From positions 2,354,501 to 2,418,500 of the forward strand of contig JADJWP010000002.1 of the NCBI GenBank assembly GCA_016716305.1: a stretch of 64,000 bases of DNA. The letters are read 5' to 3'. This DNA comes from Chloracidobacterium sp. (GTDB lineage: Bacteria; Acidobacteriota; Blastocatellia; Pyrinomonadales; Pyrinomonadaceae). The first letter of the stretch is position 1, and each line of letters starts with the position of its first letter. This document shows positions 43,711-52,020 of this stretch, piece after piece. A program made the translations under genes and the position numbers. The notes under the pieces are model-generated. The model made no database searches and had not been told where the DNA came from. It saw only the letters and a program-made list of their open reading frames with translations.

Positions 43711-44427
43711 ATGGGTTTAGACATTTATGTTGGATCGTACACTCGGTACTTCACCGGAAATTGGGAGAACATCGTACAGCAACGCGGACGAGAGGAAGGC
43801 TGGGACGTTCAGATCATACGGCCAGATGATGATGATGACGATGACGCAATTACCGACCCGGAAGATGTGCGCTCAGCGGTTCTCGATTGGCGACGCGAAA
43901 TCGAAACAGGCCTCGGCAACGATCTGAAAGAGCCGCTTGATTGGGACGAATCGGACGACGCACCCTATTTCACTGATAAACCGGCGTGGGATGGTTATGG
44001 ATCGCTCCTGCTTTGGGCGGCGTACTCAGAGCATCCTGAACTGAAACGACCGGTGGCATCGACCGAAGATTGGTACTCTGATCCCGCGTTTCAAAAAAGC
44101 GTTGAGCCCGACTTCAGAACGAGCTTCCCCTCCCTCCTAAGGGACGTTGAAGCTTGGCTTCCGGCGCAATTCATGTTCAATTTCAAAGCAGCGGACCTCT
44201 CGGGTAAAGAAATGCACTTCGGTTCCGCGTATTCGCTTCGCGACGAACTCTACCACTTGAACAAGACAACGTGGGATGCGACAGAGGAAACACTTACGAT
44301 TTGGCGGCGCGAGGGGGCCGAACATCTTGCACCACTGGAAACTCTTGCTCGCTGTGCCTTTGGGATGTTTTGGCAACTAGTAAATGATGCCATAGAACAC
44401 CGACTTATCATGAAGCTCGATTATTGA
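43711..44427 (+). CDS. Hypothetical protein
   Basis: 238 residues from the ATG at 43711 (MGLDIYVGSYTRYFTGNWEN). The frame stays open upstream but that part has no ribosome site and no similarity to the rest. Tryptophan-rich and acidic, with a run of seven aspartates (DDDDDDD) near residue 40. No signal, membrane segment or domain recognised. It precedes the YjbQ gene by 15 bp. Confidence 0.6.
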   Translation: MGLDIYVGSYTRYFTGNWENIVQQRGREEGWDVQIIRPDDDDDDDAITDPEDVRSAVLDWRREIETGLGNDLKEPLDWDESDDAPYFTDKPAWDGYGSLLLWAAYSEHPELKRPVASTEDWYSDPAFQKSVEPDFRTSFPSLLRDVEAWLPAQFMFNFKAADLSGKEMHFGSAYSLRDELYHLNKTTWDATEETLTIWRREGAEHLAPLETLARCAFGMFWQLVNDAIEHRLIMKLDY

Positions 44428-44442
44428 GGAGTGCTCAGATCA

Positions 44443-44835
44443 GTGAAAACGATTTCGATCAGATCAAACTTACGCGAATCGATGATCGAGATCACGACGG
44501 AGGTCTCGACGTTGCTTCGGGATGCGGGTGCGACGGACGGTGTGTGCGTTCTTTTCACGCAGCATACAACATGCGGGCTGACGATAAACGAGAATGCCGA
44601 TCCTGATGTAAAGAGCGATATGCTCGGGTTTTTGCGGCGGCTGATACCGCAATACGACGGGCACTTCACGCACTTCGAACACAATTCCGACTCGCATATC
44701 AAGGCGTCGCTGGTCGGCTCGAGCGTAACGGTGCCGTTCGAGAACGGGAAGCTCTGCCTCGGCCGGTGGCAGGGAATATACCTGTGCGAATTCGACGGGC
44801 CGAGGGAAAGAACCGTTCTGGTGACGATAATATGA
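44443..44835 (+). CDS. YjbQ family protein (UPF0047)
   Basis: 130 residues from a GTG at 44443 with GAGGAG upstream; a GTG at 44431 overlaps that ribosome site and is less likely. Conserved motifs FTQHTTCGLTINENADPDV, YDGHFTHFEHNSDSHIKASLVGSS and GRWQGIYLCEFDGPRERTV match the family, including clustered histidines thought to bind metal. Members show weak thiamine-phosphate synthase activity in complementation; the true role is uncertain. It overlaps the DUF3052 gene by 4 nt. Confidence 0.92.
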   Translation: MKTISIRSNLRESMIEITTEVSTLLRDAGATDGVCVLFTQHTTCGLTINENADPDVKSDMLGFLRRLIPQYDGHFTHFEHNSDSHIKASLVGSSVTVPFENGKLCLGRWQGIYLCEFDGPRERTVLVTII

Positions 44836-45311
44836 CCGCCGGATATTCGGGAACGCCGCTGGCGAAAAAGCTCGGCATCAAAGAAGGGATGACGGTGGCG
44901 GTTGTTGACGCGCCGGAGAATTATGCCGAGTTGGTCGGGCCGCTGCCGGTGGGTGTAAGGGTGTTTAGCGGGACGGCAGATGACATGGTCGCTGCCTACA
45001 CCCCGTTCCGAGATGCTCCGGCGGCGACCCCGCCTGCTCCCGGTTCTGACCCTGCCGATATTCTTCATTTATTTACCAACACGCGCGATGGTTTGTTTCG
45101 CGGACTGGCCGACGCGAAACACCGGATAAAACAGAACGGAGCGATCTGGGTCTCATGGTACAAAAGGGCCGCAAAGCTGCCGACCGAGATCACCGAAGAC
45201 ACGATACGCGAGGCCGCTCTGCCGCTCGGGCTGGTGGATGTAAAGGTCTGCGCCGTCGATGAAAAATGGTCAGGCCTAAAGTTGGTCATACGAAAAGAAA
45301 ATCGTATATAA
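44832..45311 (+). CDS. DUF3052 domain-containing protein
   Basis: 159 residues. Its ATG overlaps the YjbQ stop (ATGA). The family pattern is clear: GYSGTPLAKKLGIKEGMTVAVVDAP, DILHLFTNTRDGL, IKQNGAIWVSWYKRAAKLPTEITEDTIR and GLVDVKVCAVDEKWSGLKLV. Widespread in actinobacteria and others; function unknown. Coupling to YjbQ suggests co-expression in fixed ratio. Confidence 0.88.
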   Translation: MTAGYSGTPLAKKLGIKEGMTVAVVDAPENYAELVGPLPVGVRVFSGTADDMVAAYTPFRDAPAATPPAPGSDPADILHLFTNTRDGLFRGLADAKHRIKQNGAIWVSWYKRAAKLPTEITEDTIREAALPLGLVDVKVCAVDEKWSGLKLVIRKENRI

Positions 45312-45364
45312 TCGCTCAGTTCTCAGATACCTGATCCACCGACACGAGGAGGAGCGAATACGCG

Positions 45365-45967
45365 ATGCCCAACGTTGACCCGCGAATCGACGCATACATA
45401 GAAAAGTCGGCTGATTTCGCAAAGCCGATCCTTACGCACATCCGCAAACTTGTTCACAAGGCGTGCCCGGACATCGAAGAAACGATGAAATGGAGCATGC
45501 CCCATTTCGATCTCAAAGGCCCGGTCTGCAACATGGCGGCGTTCAAGCAGCATTGCGCGTTCGGCTTTTGGAAACAGCAGATGCTGAAACACCCGAGTAT
45601 CGACTCTGACCGAAATACTCTGAGCAGCTTTGGCAAGATCACATCGCTCAAGGACCTGCCGAAGGACAAGGTGATAATCGACCTTATCCATCAAGCGATC
45701 GAACTCAACGAAAAAGGCATCAAGGCCCCGCAAAAGAAGCCTTCCGAAAAGAAGGAACTCGTCGTTCCCGATGTGCTTGAAAAGGCACTTAAGAAGAACA
45801 TCAAGGCGAGGGCGGTATTCGAGAATTTCAGCTACAGCCACCGAAAGGAGTACATCGAATGGATCAACGACGCAAAGACCGATGCGACGCGTGAAAAACG
45901 CCTCGGAACTACGATCGAGTGGCTGACCGAAGGAAAAAGCAGAAACTGGAAGTACGAGAAGTGTTAA
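45365..45967 (+). CDS. DUF1801/YdeI-type protein
   Basis: 200 residues with a strong GAGGAGGAG site. The N-terminal DUF1801 part has AYIEKSADFAKPILTHIRKLVHKACPDIEETMKW and NMAAFKQHCAFGFWK. The C-terminal OmdA/YdeI-like part has VPDVLEKALKKNIKARAVFENFSYSHRKEYIEWI and ATREKRLGTTIEWL. This two-part architecture is common in bacteria. Bacillus YdeI has been linked to cell-envelope peptide resistance, but the mechanism is unclear. Confidence 0.88.
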   Translation: MPNVDPRIDAYIEKSADFAKPILTHIRKLVHKACPDIEETMKWSMPHFDLKGPVCNMAAFKQHCAFGFWKQQMLKHPSIDSDRNTLSSFGKITSLKDLPKDKVIIDLIHQAIELNEKGIKAPQKKPSEKKELVVPDVLEKALKKNIKARAVFENFSYSHRKEYIEWINDAKTDATREKRLGTTIEWLTEGKSRNWKYEKC

Positions 45968-45994
45968 CAGATCAGGGAGATACAAAAAACTAAA

Positions 45995-47515
45995 ATGGCA
46001 GATCCGATCCTAGTCGCAAAACGAGACGCATCAGAGTTTTTTCTGCTGCCGCAAATGGCAAACCGCCATGGGGTCATTACCGGTGCTACCGGGACGGGCA
46101 AGACCGTCACGCTGCAAAAGCTTGCCGAGGGCTTTAGCCAGCGGGGCGTGCCTGTCTTCATGGCCGACATCAAAGGCGATCTGACCGGCATCAGCCAACC
46201 CGGCGGAATGCACCCAAAGATCCTCGAGCGGCTGAAATCGCTCGGGATGGAGAACGTCGCGTTCGAAGGAAGCCCCGTCACCCTTTGGGACGTCTTCGGA
46301 AAACAGGGACATCCGCTGAGGGCGACCATTTCCGAAATGGGGCCGCTGATGTTATCGCGGATCCTGCAGCTTAACGAAACGCAGGAGGGTGTTCTGACGC
46401 TTGCGTTTAAGGTCGCCGATGAGCAAGGCTTGCTCCTTCTCGATCTGAACGATCTGCAGCAGCTGTTGATCTATGTCGCAGAAAATGCCGATGAATTTAC
46501 GACCAAGTACGGCAATGTCTCGAAGGCCTCGGTCGGTGCGATACAGCGGGGCTTACTGCAGCTCGAACAGCAGCAGGGCGAGGTCTTTTTCGGCGAGCCT
46601 GCGGTCAGGCTTGAGGATTTCATGCAGACGCTGGGCGGAAAAGGCGTTCTCAACCTGCTTGCCGCCGATGATCTTATCAATTCGCCAAAGGTCTATTCGA
46701 CCTTCCTGCTCTGGCTCTTGTCGGAATTATTTGAAATGCTGCCCGAAGCGGGCGACCTTGATAAACCCAAGATCGTCTTTTTCTTCGATGAGGCCCATCT
46801 GCTCTTCGACGATGCGCCAAAAGCGCTTGTGGACAAGATCGAACAGGTCGTCCGGCTTATCCGTTCAAAAGGCGTCGGCGTCTATTTTGTGACTCAAAGC
46901 CCGGCGGATATACCGGATTCGGTGCTTGCTCAACTCGGCAATCGCGTGCAGCATGCGCTGCGTGCCTATACGCCGAAAGAGCAGGAGGCGGTGAAGGTTG
47001 CCGCAAAGAGCTTTCGCGAGAATCCGAACGTCGATACCGTAAAGACCATTACCGAACTCGGCGTCGGCGAGGTGCTGATCTCGTGTCTTGATGAGAAAGG
47101 CGTGCCGACGATGGTCGATAGGGCGTTCGTCGTGCCGCCTGTCAGCCAGATCGGGCCGGTGACACCGGAACAGCGTGCACAGCTGATCGCAACATCGCTG
47201 GTTGCCGGCATTTACGAAAAAGAGATCGACCGTGAATCGGCGTTCGAAATACTGACAAAACGTGCCGACGAGCGGATGGCAGCCGAAGCGGAGGCGAAGG
47301 CCCAGCTGGAAGCTCAAAAGGAAGCAGAGAAACAGGCGAGGGCCGAGCGTTCAGCGGCACGCGGTCCTGACACGCTGATTGAATCGGTGACAAAGAGCGT
47401 AGCACGATCGGCGAGTTCGTCGATCGGACGGCAGATCGGGAATACGATCGTTCGGGGAATACTCGGCGGCATTTTTGGAGGAACTACCTCGAAGAAGAAA
47501 TCGAGCTGGTTTTGA
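45995..47515 (+). CDS. HerA-like helicase/ATPase (DUF853)
   Basis: 506 residues. Walker A is GATGTGKTVTLQKLAEG near residue 30, followed by FMADIKGDLTGI. Walker B is IVFFFDEAHLLFDDAP around residue 260, and VYFVTQSPADIPD carries the sensor. An Ala/Glu/Lys-rich coiled segment (around 425-455) precedes a Gly-rich tail. Unlike archaeal HerA there is no partner NurA gene nearby. Cytosolic; probable DNA translocase. It begins 28 bp after the YdeI-like gene. Confidence 0.9.
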   Translation: MADPILVAKRDASEFFLLPQMANRHGVITGATGTGKTVTLQKLAEGFSQRGVPVFMADIKGDLTGISQPGGMHPKILERLKSLGMENVAFEGSPVTLWDVFGKQGHPLRATISEMGPLMLSRILQLNETQEGVLTLAFKVADEQGLLLLDLNDLQQLLIYVAENADEFTTKYGNVSKASVGAIQRGLLQLEQQQGEVFFGEPAVRLEDFMQTLGGKGVLNLLAADDLINSPKVYSTFLLWLLSELFEMLPEAGDLDKPKIVFFFDEAHLLFDDAPKALVDKIEQVVRLIRSKGVGVYFVTQSPADIPDSVLAQLGNRVQHALRAYTPKEQEAVKVAAKSFRENPNVDTVKTITELGVGEVLISCLDEKGVPTMVDRAFVVPPVSQIGPVTPEQRAQLIATSLVAGIYEKEIDRESAFEILTKRADERMAAEAEAKAQLEAQKEAEKQARAERSAARGPDTLIESVTKSVARSASSSIGRQIGNTIVRGILGGIFGGTTSKKKSSWF

Positions 47516-47526
47516 GGTTGAAAACG

Positions 47527-48591
47527 ATGTCAGATGAAACGTTATTGATGGTCGGTACGGCGAAGGGCTTGTTCATACTTCGCGGCGGTAATGGCAAATG
47601 GTCGATCGACGGGCCGCACTTTCCGGGCCTTGCGGTCTATTCGGCGTTCCTCGATCAGCGGAAGGGCAGGAACGAGATGTGGGCCGCACCCGCGAGCTGG
47701 CATTTCGGCGCCGAACTTTGCAAGAGCATGGACATGGGCAAGACCTGGGATCAGCCCGAGAAACGCCGCATCAAGATGCCCGCCAATACGAAAAAGTCGC
47801 TTGAGAATATCTGGCAGATAGCCGCCGGTGGCGATAACGATTCGCTATACGTCGGCGTGGCACCCGCGGCGCTGTTTGAATCTCATGACCGCGGAGCGAC
47901 ATGGAAACTGAACTCCGGCCTCTGGAAACATCCGCACCGCAAGCAATGGCAGCCGGGCTTCGGCGGCCTCTGCCTGCACACGATCGTCACCGACCCGAAG
48001 AACCCTAAGGACATCAAGATCGCGATCTCGACCGGCGGGGTTTATCAATCTGCCGATGGCGGCGAAACATGGCGGGTGACGAACACCGGCGTCTCGGCCT
48101 ATTTCATGCCGAACAAATATCCCGAGTTCGGGCAGTGCGTCCATAAGATCGCCCGCCATCCATCAAAGAAAAAGCTGTTCTTTCTTCAAAATCATCACGG
48201 CGTTTACCGCAGCCGCGACGGTGCCATTACGTGGGAAGAGATCGAGACCGGGCTGCCGTCGAACTTCGGATTTGGCCTGACGGTGAGCGAGGCCGGGTCG
48301 GCGTTCATCGTTCCGCTCCAAAAGGACGCCGAGCGATTTACCTGCGAGGGCAAGCTGCGCGTTTACCGCACCCGCGACGAGGGCAAAAGCTGGCAGCCGC
48401 TGACAAAAGGATTGCCTCAGAAAAATGCCTATGAGGTGATATTGCGCGATGCGGTCACCTCGACCGGCAACAACATCTTTTTCGGCACAAAGAACGGCAA
48501 GCTCTTTGCCTCGCACGACGACGGCAATTCGTGGAAGATGATCGAAGGCTCGCTGCCCGAGATCTGCTGCGTAAAGGCATACACGCTCTAA
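47527..48591 (+). CDS. BNR/sortilin-type beta-propeller protein
   Basis: 354 residues from the ATG at 47527, preceded by GAGGTTGAAAACG. At least four BNR/Asp-box repeats are visible (SMDMGKTWDQ, SHDRGATWKLN, SADGGETWRVT, SRDGAITWEEI, TRDEGKSWQPL, SHDDGNSWKMI), giving a six- to seven-bladed propeller. No signal peptide, so it acts in the cytosol, unlike classical sialidases; no catalytic arginine triad is evident. Its stop shares a base with the start of the MoaD/ThiS gene. Confidence 0.85.
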   Translation: MSDETLLMVGTAKGLFILRGGNGKWSIDGPHFPGLAVYSAFLDQRKGRNEMWAAPASWHFGAELCKSMDMGKTWDQPEKRRIKMPANTKKSLENIWQIAAGGDNDSLYVGVAPAALFESHDRGATWKLNSGLWKHPHRKQWQPGFGGLCLHTIVTDPKNPKDIKIAISTGGVYQSADGGETWRVTNTGVSAYFMPNKYPEFGQCVHKIARHPSKKKLFFLQNHHGVYRSRDGAITWEEIETGLPSNFGFGLTVSEAGSAFIVPLQKDAERFTCEGKLRVYRTRDEGKSWQPLTKGLPQKNAYEVILRDAVTSTGNNIFFGTKNGKLFASHDDGNSWKMIEGSLPEICCVKAYTL

Positions 48592-48863
48592 TGAAGGTTT
48601 ATCTAAGCGGCCATTTGAAAGCATTTACCGGCGGTGAAACGGAGGTCAGGCTGGGCGATGGACCGGCGACTGTCGGCGACGCGCTGATTGAACTTTGGTC
48701 GCAGCACCCTGCTCTCCGCGAGCGGGTATTGAACGAGCAGGGCGAGATCCGCACGCACGTAAATGTCTTTCTCGGCGACAAAAGCGTGAAGCAAGCCAAG
48801 GGCCTTGAGACGGCGATCGATGCGGACGAACTGCACATCTTTAACGCTGTAAGCGGCGGATAG
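48591..48863 (+). CDS. MoaD/ThiS family ubiquitin-like sulfur carrier
   Basis: 90 residues, ATG overlapping the stop of the propeller gene (TAATG). A beta-grasp protein ending in NAVSGG, the diglycine C-terminus that is adenylated and thiocarboxylated in MoaD and ThiS. No MoaE, MoeB or ThiF gene is nearby. The tight coupling suggests that it works with the beta-propeller protein. Confidence 0.88.
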   Translation: MKVYLSGHLKAFTGGETEVRLGDGPATVGDALIELWSQHPALRERVLNEQGEIRTHVNVFLGDKSVKQAKGLETAIDADELHIFNAVSGG

Positions 48864-48894
48864 TCCCATTACCAATTTGTTTTATCGAACGAAT

Positions 48895-49776
48895 ATGAAA
48901 TCCTTTCTTATTCTACTCGTCCTGTTTGCCGCTAATGTCTGTGAAGGACAAATAGACCTCGATTCAAAAAGCATCGGTAATCTCGTCTCGATCGCTGACC
49001 TGCATTCTAAAGGCGGTAATCCCTCCGAATATGCCGCTTCACTTGATCAACTGCGGACCCCTCGCTTGAATAAATTGGTCGATACGATCGTCGCTCTTGG
49101 CAAACGAGACGGAACGATGCTTGATTCTAAGTTTCTGCAAAGGCCGGGTGATGATGAGCTGTACTTCTGGTACGTCATTAGAGAGATCCACTATAACCGC
49201 GTTTCTGAAACCAGGAAGCCGCGCCCAAACCTAGAGGTGGCTCAAGAAACCATAGCGAAGGAGATCGATAGCCGTTGGTTACTAGACAATTACTATTACC
49301 GAATCAGAAGCGGCATTGCGTCATATTTCAATGAAGCAGATCTGAGCAAACTTGATATCAAGATCGACGAACTCGGATTTAGAGACAAGACCGAACGGGC
49401 GATTTTCTATTTCAACATTGTGGAAGCGCTGGCCGGCGGTCGATTTATGGCGCTAATGATCTCTGGAAACGAAAAGAAGATCTTGACGTTCACCGATCGG
49501 ATGCCGAGCTTCAATGGCAAACCGTATTACATGTTTGATGAGTTCGACTATCCCGATTTCGAATGGATCGGGTACGAAAAGGTTGAGTCGTATAATCAAA
49601 GGCATTTTGAGCGGTTATACATGACACTGTATGCGCATTTTGAGGCGGAATCTGACTTTCGAGATAAGCGCAAGGCCGAGGAGATCCTGCGCAATTCGAT
49701 CCTAACCAATCGCGACTATTTTAAGTTTAGCGGAATGCAGAAGCGGCTGGAGCCGCTATTGAAACCGCGGCCTTAA
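48895..49776 (+). CDS. Exported hypothetical protein
   Basis: 293 residues from the ATG at 48895. Signal peptide FLILLVLFAANVCEG is followed by an alpha-helical, charged protein rich in Tyr and Phe (DELYFWYVIREIHYNR, WLLDNYYYRIRSGIASYF). No domain recognised. Confidence 0.6.
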   Translation: MKSFLILLVLFAANVCEGQIDLDSKSIGNLVSIADLHSKGGNPSEYAASLDQLRTPRLNKLVDTIVALGKRDGTMLDSKFLQRPGDDELYFWYVIREIHYNRVSETRKPRPNLEVAQETIAKEIDSRWLLDNYYYRIRSGIASYFNEADLSKLDIKIDELGFRDKTERAIFYFNIVEALAGGRFMALMISGNEKKILTFTDRMPSFNGKPYYMFDEFDYPDFEWIGYEKVESYNQRHFERLYMTLYAHFEAESDFRDKRKAEEILRNSILTNRDYFKFSGMQKRLEPLLKPRP

Positions 49777-49793
49777 ACGGTAAACACAAGCTA

Positions 49794-50387
49794 ATGCTCA
49801 TAAAGAATGCAATTTTGGACCGCATCAAGGCGGGTGAGATCAAGCTGATCTTTCGCCGATGGAAGAAATGCGGCGTCAAGGCCGGCGGAACGCAGATGAC
49901 GCAGCTTGGCGTGCTCGGCATAGACGCGGTCGATATCGTAAAGGAAAACAAGATCACGCCGGCAGATGCGGCGGCTGCCGGGTTTGGTTCGAAGAAAGAA
50001 CTTCTCGCCTCGATGCCGCCGGCCGAGGAGGGCACGGACATCTATCGCATTGGTGTGCATTGGGTCGGCGAAGACCCGAGAAAGTCACTTCGGGCAAAAG
50101 ACAAGCTATCGAAAACCGAACTCGACGACATCGTCGCAAAACTCCGAAAGCTCGACGCCGGCAGCAAACGCGGGCCATGGACGCAATTGTACCTGCAGAT
50201 GATCCGCGACCAGCCCAACACCCACGCACAGATCCTCGCCGAATCCGTCGGCCTCGATATCCCGACCTTCAAACCCTGGGTCCGCAAGCTAAAGGCCCTC
50301 GGCCTGACCGAATCGTTGCGGCCGGGATACAAATTGTCGCCCCGCGGTCATAAGGTGCTCGAAACGCTAACGCGGAAACACGAATAA
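49794..50387 (+). CDS. Hypothetical protein with ASCH/PUA-like N-terminus
   Basis: 197 residues. The N-terminal segment ILDRIKAGEIKLIFRRWKK followed by GGTQMTQLGVLGIDAVDIV resembles the ASCH fold, which binds RNA or nucleotides. A lysine-rich middle precedes a C-terminal winged-helix-like region (YLQMIRDQPNTHAQILAESVGLDIPTFKPWVRKLKALGL, in two parts). RNA binding is plausible but unproven. Confidence 0.6.
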   Translation: MLIKNAILDRIKAGEIKLIFRRWKKCGVKAGGTQMTQLGVLGIDAVDIVKENKITPADAAAAGFGSKKELLASMPPAEEGTDIYRIGVHWVGEDPRKSLRAKDKLSKTELDDIVAKLRKLDAGSKRGPWTQLYLQMIRDQPNTHAQILAESVGLDIPTFKPWVRKLKALGLTESLRPGYKLSPRGHKVLETLTRKHE

Positions 50388-50405
50388 TAGCGGGTCTAAG
50401 TCCCG

Positions 50406-50792
50406 ATGAAAGTCGTTCAGCTAAATAAGAGTGTGTGTCTTACAACTGGGTATTATGACCCGAACCCAACACGCTTTCGTCCCGAGGAGCCGCCGGTTTC
50501 AGAACGACAACTTCCATTAGTGTTCAAGTGTGACCAGTGCCATACCGAGATCGCTTTCAAAACAAGTGATCTAGAGAAACACTGCGATTCGAACTTCACT
50601 AATCTGAGCGATGATCAATCGAAGCAGTTTGCGAGTTTCATCGCTGAAAACGACCTCAATGATCTTTCATTTCTCGATTTCCCCTGTCCGAACTGTAAAC
50701 GAGCGGTCATGATTCTATATAGGTGTGGACCTTCCGGCTATTGGGGTGAATTCTCGTTCGAGATCGAATCGGTGCTTGTCCTGAACGCCTAG
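50406..50792 (+). CDS. Hypothetical protein with zinc ribbon
   Basis: 128 residues. Two cysteine knuckles, FKCDQCHTEI (around residue 40) and FPCPNCKRAV (around residue 100), can form one zinc site. No other motif. It starts 19 bp after the ASCH-like gene, suggesting one transcript. Confidence 0.55.
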   Translation: MKVVQLNKSVCLTTGYYDPNPTRFRPEEPPVSERQLPLVFKCDQCHTEIAFKTSDLEKHCDSNFTNLSDDQSKQFASFIAENDLNDLSFLDFPCPNCKRAVMILYRCGPSGYWGEFSFEIESVLVLNA

Positions 50793-50814
50793 GTAATTCA
50801 AGTACGTCAACAAA

Positions 50815-51297
50815 ATGAAGAAGTCGAATGACCAAACGAAGAGTCTAAAGGACCGCTTGACGATACTTATCCACGTAGTATTTTCTACGAAAAACCAGGC
50901 AAATCTCATCGATGAGAGAATTGCACCGTTGCTCTATACGTGTATCGAAGGGGTTCTCTGGGAACCATATCATTCACCGGCTTTGGCTACGGGAGGTGGA
51001 AGCGATCACGTGCATATTTTACTCGGCCTTTCGCGTACTGTGACGCTTGACGTCTTGGTTCGTGAGGTGAAGGAACGCAGTGCCGTGTTCATGCGATCAC
51101 TTGGTGAGAAGTACAAGAATTTGGAATGGCAGGAAGGCTTTGCTGCCTTCACTATCAGCCGCTCCGACGCAAAAGAAATAGAAACTTATATCTTGCGTCA
51201 ACGGGAGTTTCACGCCAAGACTTCATTTCAAGATGAATATCGTTCGATCCTGACGGAACACGGCATTGAATACGACGAGAATGAAATGTGGGATTGA
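50815..51297 (+). CDS. IS200/REP-type Y1 transposase
   Basis: 160 residues. The HUH motif is GSDHVHILLGL and the catalytic tyrosine is in EIETYILRQREFH, as in TnpA_IS200 and REP-associated tyrosine transposases. The N-terminal LIHVVFSTKNQ is family-typical. No TnpB gene and no clear subterminal hairpins are seen: the preceding gene ends 22 bp upstream and the vapC stop lies 6 bp downstream. This looks like a single-copy domesticated transposase rather than an intact insertion sequence. Confidence 0.85.
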   Translation: MKKSNDQTKSLKDRLTILIHVVFSTKNQANLIDERIAPLLYTCIEGVLWEPYHSPALATGGGSDHVHILLGLSRTVTLDVLVREVKERSAVFMRSLGEKYKNLEWQEGFAAFTISRSDAKEIETYILRQREFHAKTSFQDEYRSILTEHGIEYDENEMWD

Positions 51298-51303
51298 TCT
51301 GAG

Positions 51304-51693
51304 CTACGGAGCGATCAGTTCGACCGAAGGAAAGTATCGTTTGAATCTGCGAGGATCGCGGGTGAGAACTCGGAAGCCCGAGACCTCGGCATGTGCGCCG
51401 ATGTAAAAGTCTGGCATCGGCGTGGTCCGCGAGCCGCCCTTTCGGCGGTATTTTACGAATGCACGGCCGGCAAGAAATGCAGCCGCGAACGGAAGCGGCT
51501 CACGCCTGTAAAGGTCCGTGGGAAGCCTTGCATCCAATTCCTCGATCCGCTTAAAACCCGACGCGACCTCGGCATAAATGATCGGGTTGATCACAACTGC
51601 CGAATCGTTCATTACGGATTCCAGTGCGGACGAAGACCATTCGAGCCAACGAGCGTCGCCCGTTAACACGTCGATCAAAACACTGCTATCCAC
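51304..51693 (-). CDS. VapC-type PIN-domain toxin
   Basis: 129 residues from a GTG at 51693. PIN-domain acidic residues are in DSSVLIDVL, IIYAEVASGF and PMPDFYIGAHAE, with the terminal VLTRDPRRFKRYF. It is an RNase, usually against tRNA or mRNA. The GTG start puts the first catalytic Asp at residue 2. A CTG at 51708, overlapping the antitoxin stop (CTGA) and preceded by GAGG, would add five residues (KETL plus start) and give the normal VapC N-terminus, so it may be the real start. Confidence 0.85.
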   Translation of the reverse strand: MDSSVLIDVLTGDARWLEWSSSALESVMNDSAVVINPIIYAEVASGFKRIEELDARLPTDLYRREPLPFAAAFLAGRAFVKYRRKGGSRTTPMPDFYIGAHAEVSGFRVLTRDPRRFKRYFPSVELIAP

Positions 51694-51704
51694 CAGGGTC
51701 TCTT

Positions 51705-51950
51705 TCAGTCGGTACCTCGCGTCAACGCTAAGATCTCGTCCGTGGTCAGCCCCTTATCCGTCGCAGAGCCCGCAAGGAGTGCGACCGCACGAGCACCGCG
51801 GCTCATGTGACCGTTCTTGTTGGATTTACGCTTCTTAAGCGTCGCCGAATCACCGCGTACGATGAAGTCGACTTCACTGCCCGGACGGATCCCGAGTTTC
51901 TCGCGGACGTCGATCGGTATTGTGACCTGTCCTTTTGTCGTAACTCTCAT
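51705..51950 (-). CDS. AbrB-type (VapB) antitoxin
   Basis: 81 residues. The swapped-hairpin AbrB DNA-binding domain is RVTTKGQVTIPIDVREKLGIRPGSEVDF (residues 2-30). The C-terminal half (LTTDEILALTRG) should bind and block the toxin. The upstream tandem inverted repeats are the obvious operator. Ribosome site AGGAG seven bases before the ATG lies inside the proximal repeat. Confidence 0.9.
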   Translation of the reverse strand: MRVTTKGQVTIPIDVREKLGIRPGSEVDFIVRGDSATLKKRKSNKNGHMSRGARAVALLAGSATDKGLTTDEILALTRGTD

Positions 51951-52003
51951 GGTATTACTCCTTTGGTAATACCTGCCGAAGTATTACCTCGTAAAGTAAT
52001 ACT
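51951..52003 (-). promoter_or_regulatory. vapB operator with four half-sites
   Basis: Two inverted repeats: GGTATTAC/GTAATACC (51951-51958 and 51966-51973) and AGTATTAC/GTAATACT (51980-51987 and 51996-52003). The GTATTAC/GTAATAC half-sites start at 51952, 51966, 51981 and 51996, spaced 14-15 bp. The first repeat abuts the start codon and its loop contains the ribosome site. Confidence 0.75.
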
Positions 52004-52020
52004 AGCATCGAGATAAGGTG

